From the NCBI RefSeq assembly GCF_026184235.1, contig NZ_CP110806.1:1860001-1924000 (forward strand): 64,000 bases of DNA. Reading direction: 5' to 3'. The DNA comes from Cellulomonas sp. S1-8. GTDB lineage: Bacteria > Actinomycetota > Actinomycetes > Actinomycetales > Cellulomonadaceae. Positions 61,487-64,000 of this stretch are shown piece after piece. The notes beneath the pieces were generated by a model. It saw only the letters and a list, made by a program, of their open reading frames with translations, made no database searches and was not told the origin of the DNA. The position numbers and the translations under genes were made by a program. Numbering within the stretch: position 1 is the stretch's first letter; each line of letters starts with the position of its first letter.

Positions 61487-63507
61487 GCACGCGGACGACG
61501 GGCGGGGGAGCGCCGACGGCGCGCCCCGCCCGGCGACAGCCCGCACCGCGGGCAGCGGCCACTGCGCGGGCAGCGGCCGCTCCGCGCGTCGCCCCGGCCC
61601 GCGCCGGGGCGCGTGGCACGGTGGGCCGCGTGAGCGAGCGGACCGGCACGGTCCCGCGCCGGCGACCCGCGCAGGACGCCGCCGCGCGGCGCGCCGACGT
61701 GCCCGCCCGCCCGCGCACGCCGGCCACGCGCACGTCGGCCGCGCGCACCCGTACGCCCGCGCCGCCGCCTCGACGCGCTGTCGTCGCGTCACGCCCGCGG
61801 ATGATCACGCTCGTCGTCGCGCTGGTGCTCGTGCTCGTGACGTTCGCGGCGCGGCTCGTGTACGTCCAGGTGGTCGCCGGCCCGGAGCTCGCCCGCGAGG
61901 CGCGCGAGGCGCGGATGACGACGGTGCAGGTCATCGGTGCGCGGGGGGAGATCACCGACGTCAACGGCGTGGTGCTCGCGACGTCTGTCGAGCGGTACGA
62001 CATCGGCGTCAACCAGAACAAGATCGCGCGCTACGAGGCGACGGGCGGTGCGGGCGCGCTGGGCGGTGCCGCCGGCGTCGCGCAGCGGCTGGCCCCGCTG
62101 CTCGACATGAACGCCGCCGAGCTCGGCGGTCTGCTGGTCGGCGAGCGCACCTTCGTCTACGTCAAGAAGAACGTGCTCCCGGACGTCGCGCGCGAGATCT
62201 TCGAGATGCGGATCGACGGGGTCATGGTCGACAAGGTCGCGGAGCGCGTCTACCCCAAGGGAGCGGTCGCGGGGAACATCCTCGGGTTCGTGAACTCCAG
62301 AGGGCTCGGCCTGCAGGGCCTGGAGTCGTCCCTCGACGAGCGGCTGCAGGGCACGGCCGGCCACGACCGCTTCGAGCGGGGCAAGGGCGGGCAGGCCATC
62401 CCGGGCGGCGTCAGCGAGGGCACGCCGGCCGAGCAGGGCGACTCGGTGCGCCTGACCCTCGACTCGGACCTGCAGTTCCGCGCGCAGGAGGAGCTCGACG
62501 AGCAGGTCGCGGCCACGGGCGCGAGCGGCGGCGCGATCGTCGTCATGCGCCCGGACACGGGCGAGGTCCTGGCGCTCGCGGACTCCGCGACGATCGACCC
62601 CAACGAACCCGGTGCGCAGGCGGGCGAGCGGCTGTCCGCGGCCGTCAGCGACGTCTTCGAGCCGGGCTCGACGGGCAAGGTCGTGACGATGGCCGCCGCC
62701 GTCGAGTCGGGCGTGGTCCAGCCGACCGAGCAGTTCGAGGTCGCGGACCGCTGGCGGACGCCGCAGGGCGAGACGATCAAGGACTCCCACGACCACCCGG
62801 TCCTCAAGCTGACGGCGACGGGGATCTTCGCGGAGTCGTCGAACGTCGGGACGATCCTCATCGGCGAGCGGCTGTCCAAGGAGCAGCGCCACCACTACCT
62901 CTCGGCGTTCGGCTTCGGCACCCGCACGGGCATCGAGATGCCGGGGGAGTCGCCCGGCATCCTGCACCCCGCCGAGGACTGGCAGGGTCGCGACGAGTAC
63001 GCCGTGCTGTTCGGCCAGGCCGTGTCGGTGAACGCGCTGCAGGCCGCGAGCGTCTTCGCGACGATCGCCAACGGTGGGGTCCGCGTGCAGCCGCACCTCA
63101 TCGCGGGCTGGACGTCGGCCGACGGGCAGTACACGCCGGTGGCGCAGGAGCCCGGCACGCGCGTCGTGTCCGAGCAGACCGCGCAGACGGTGCTGTCGAT
63201 GATGGAGAGCGCCGTCGACGAGGGCACGGGCGGCAACGCGGCCATCGCGGGGTACCGCGTCGCCGGCAAGACGGGGACCGCGCAGAAGTTCGACCCGAGC
63301 GGCTACACGGCGTCCTTCATCGGCGTCGCGCCGGTCGACGACCCGCAGGTGGTGACCGCGGTGATCCTCCACGACCCGCGGACGTCGATCTACGGCGGTG
63401 CGGTCGCCGCACCGGTCTTCTCGACCGTGACGGGCTTCGCGCTGCAGCAGCTCGGGATCGCGCCGTCGGGTGCGCCCGCGACGCTCTTCCCGGCGACGTG
63501 GGAGTGA
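61483..63507 (+). CDS. ftsI: Septal peptidoglycan transpeptidase FtsI (PBP3 type)
   Basis: A 674-residue class B penicillin-binding protein that crosslinks septal peptidoglycan. After ~105 disordered Arg/Ala/Pro-rich cytoplasmic residues comes one membrane helix (LVVALVLVLVTFAARLVYVQVV), the dimerisation domain (ARGEITDVNGVVLATSVERY), and the transpeptidase with catalytic serine near residue 395 in FEPGSTGKVV, SSN in FAESSNVG, and KTG in VAGKTGTAQKF. The ATG overlaps the ftsL stop. The long N-terminal tail resembles that of mycobacterial PbpB, which binds FtsW and wag31-type partners. Confidence 0.96.
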   Translation: MSTRTTGGGAPTARPARRQPAPRAAATARAAAAPRVAPARAGARGTVGRVSERTGTVPRRRPAQDAAARRADVPARPRTPATRTSAARTRTPAPPPRRAVVASRPRMITLVVALVLVLVTFAARLVYVQVVAGPELAREAREARMTTVQVIGARGEITDVNGVVLATSVERYDIGVNQNKIARYEATGGAGALGGAAGVAQRLAPLLDMNAAELGGLLVGERTFVYVKKNVLPDVAREIFEMRIDGVMVDKVAERVYPKGAVAGNILGFVNSRGLGLQGLESSLDERLQGTAGHDRFERGKGGQAIPGGVSEGTPAEQGDSVRLTLDSDLQFRAQEELDEQVAATGASGGAIVVMRPDTGEVLALADSATIDPNEPGAQAGERLSAAVSDVFEPGSTGKVVTMAAAVESGVVQPTEQFEVADRWRTPQGETIKDSHDHPVLKLTATGIFAESSNVGTILIGERLSKEQRHHYLSAFGFGTRTGIEMPGESPGILHPAEDWQGRDEYAVLFGQAVSVNALQAASVFATIANGGVRVQPHLIAGWTSADGQYTPVAQEPGTRVVSEQTAQTVLSMMESAVDEGTGGNAAIAGYRVAGKTGTAQKFDPSGYTASFIGVAPVDDPQVVTAVILHDPRTSIYGGAVAAPVFSTVTGFALQQLGIAPSGAPATLFPATWE

Positions 63508-63530
63508 GCGAGCGGGGTAGATTCCTCCCC

Positions 63531-64000
63531 ATGACGTCCCCCCTGGGCCGGCTCCGCCCCGAGCACCCGCCGGTCCGCAGGGTCGACGACCTCGTCGCGG
63601 CCTTCGGCCTGCGCGACGCGCGGACCGCGACCGCCGGACGGACCTTCACCGGCGTGACCATGTCGAGCGCGGACGTCGAGCCCGGGGACCTGTTCGTCGC
63701 CGTTCCCGGCCTGCGCGTCCACGGTGCGCGCTTCGCCGCCGACGCGCTGGCGCGCGGTGCGGTCGCGGTGCTCACGGACGCGGACGGTGCCGCGCTGGTC
63801 CCGGCCGACGACGACGCCGTGCCCGTGCTCCTCGCGGACGACCCGCGGGCCCTGGCAGGACCGGTCGCGTCGTGGGCGTTGGACGACCCCGCCTCGCGCC
63901 TCGTGACCGTCGGTGTGACGGGGACCAACGGCAAGACCACCACGACGTACTTCGTCGACGCGGCGCTGCGGGCGCACCACGCGCGCACGGCCGTGCTCGG
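63531..64000 (+). CDS. murE: UDP-MurNAc-tripeptide synthetase MurE, N-terminal part (cut by window edge)
   Basis: The first 156 residues of a Mur ligase. The N-terminal UDP-binding domain (FTGVTMSSADVEPGDLFVAVPGLRVHGARFAADALARGA) and the ATP P-loop VGVTGTNGKTTTTYFVDAAL are present. MurE adds the third stem residue, in this lineage possibly meso-diaminopimelate, lysine or ornithine (Cellulomonas uses ornithine); the deciding residues lie beyond the window. ATG 63531, 23 nt after ftsI, in the conserved dcw order. Confidence 0.95.
   Translation, partial: MTSPLGRLRPEHPPVRRVDDLVAAFGLRDARTATAGRTFTGVTMSSADVEPGDLFVAVPGLRVHGARFAADALARGAVAVLTDADGAALVPADDDAVPVLLADDPRALAGPVASWALDDPASRLVTVGVTGTNGKTTTTYFVDAALRAHHARTAVL

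Overview
The window is very GC-rich DNA from an actinomycete, most likely Cellulomonas or a close relative in the Micrococcales. This rests on the high GC, frequent GTG starts, many GTGA/ATGA stop-start overlaps, a secreted protein with a Pro/Thr linker and a family 2 carbohydrate-binding module, and gene order matching the conserved actinobacterial ftsK-pgsA-clgR / recA-recX / miaB-miaA-dapF-hflX / lexA-nrdR / mraZ-rsmH-ftsL-ftsI-murE backbone. The genus is an inference. I see no tRNA, rRNA, CRISPR array, insertion sequence or prophage.

Layout. 1-12 kb: the end of ftsK, a GGDEF/EAL c-di-GMP protein, a CapA-like protein, pgsA-cinA-clgR, then on the minus strand lhr-nei2 (DNA repair helicase and glycosylase). 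12-19 kb: a DUF3046 gene, a membrane-anchored alkaline-phosphatase-superfamily protein and a metallo-beta-lactamase-fold protein lead into SOS-controlled recA-recX, followed by rny. 19-30 kb: a glutamate-type ABC importer (gluABCD, minus strand), miaB, an AspT-like transporter, two tandem YbjN genes (minus strand), then an overlapping run of an extradiol-dioxygenase-like gene, miaA, dapF and a thioredoxin. 30-40 kb: an MFS exporter and a methyltransferase (minus strand), hflX, dinG, ldh, then lexA divergent from a LysM membrane protein through three LexA boxes, nrdR, a DUF5302 gene and serA.

40-54 kb is the more accessory part. It holds a three-gene minus-strand operon (DUF4956 membrane protein, VTC polyphosphate-polymerase-like protein, secreted CotH kinase with CBM2) behind a LacI-type palindrome; a HelD-like RNA polymerase recycling helicase; a three-gene signalling operon (response regulator-PP2C phosphatase, CHASE3 histidine kinase, Rcp-type response regulator); a PAC2 protein; a cold shock protein; a spermidine-synthase-like protein; and a HEPN-like gene behind a perfect LexA box. 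54-64 kb: a minus-strand moxR-DUF58-transglutaminase operon faces away from the division and cell-wall cluster mraZ-rsmH-ftsL-ftsI-murE (murE runs off the end).

Three regulatory circuits can be read from the DNA: an SOS regulon (recA, lexA, the LysM gene and the HEPN gene, all with TCGAAC-N4-GTTCGA-type boxes), a putative MraZ repeat array (four GTGGAG at 10-bp spacing before mraZ, with inverted copies on the moxR side), and a possible LacI-family operator over the CotH-VTC-DUF4956 operon. That operon is the best candidate for an under-described system: intracellular polymer chemistry, a membrane partner and a secreted polysaccharide-binding kinase in one transcript.
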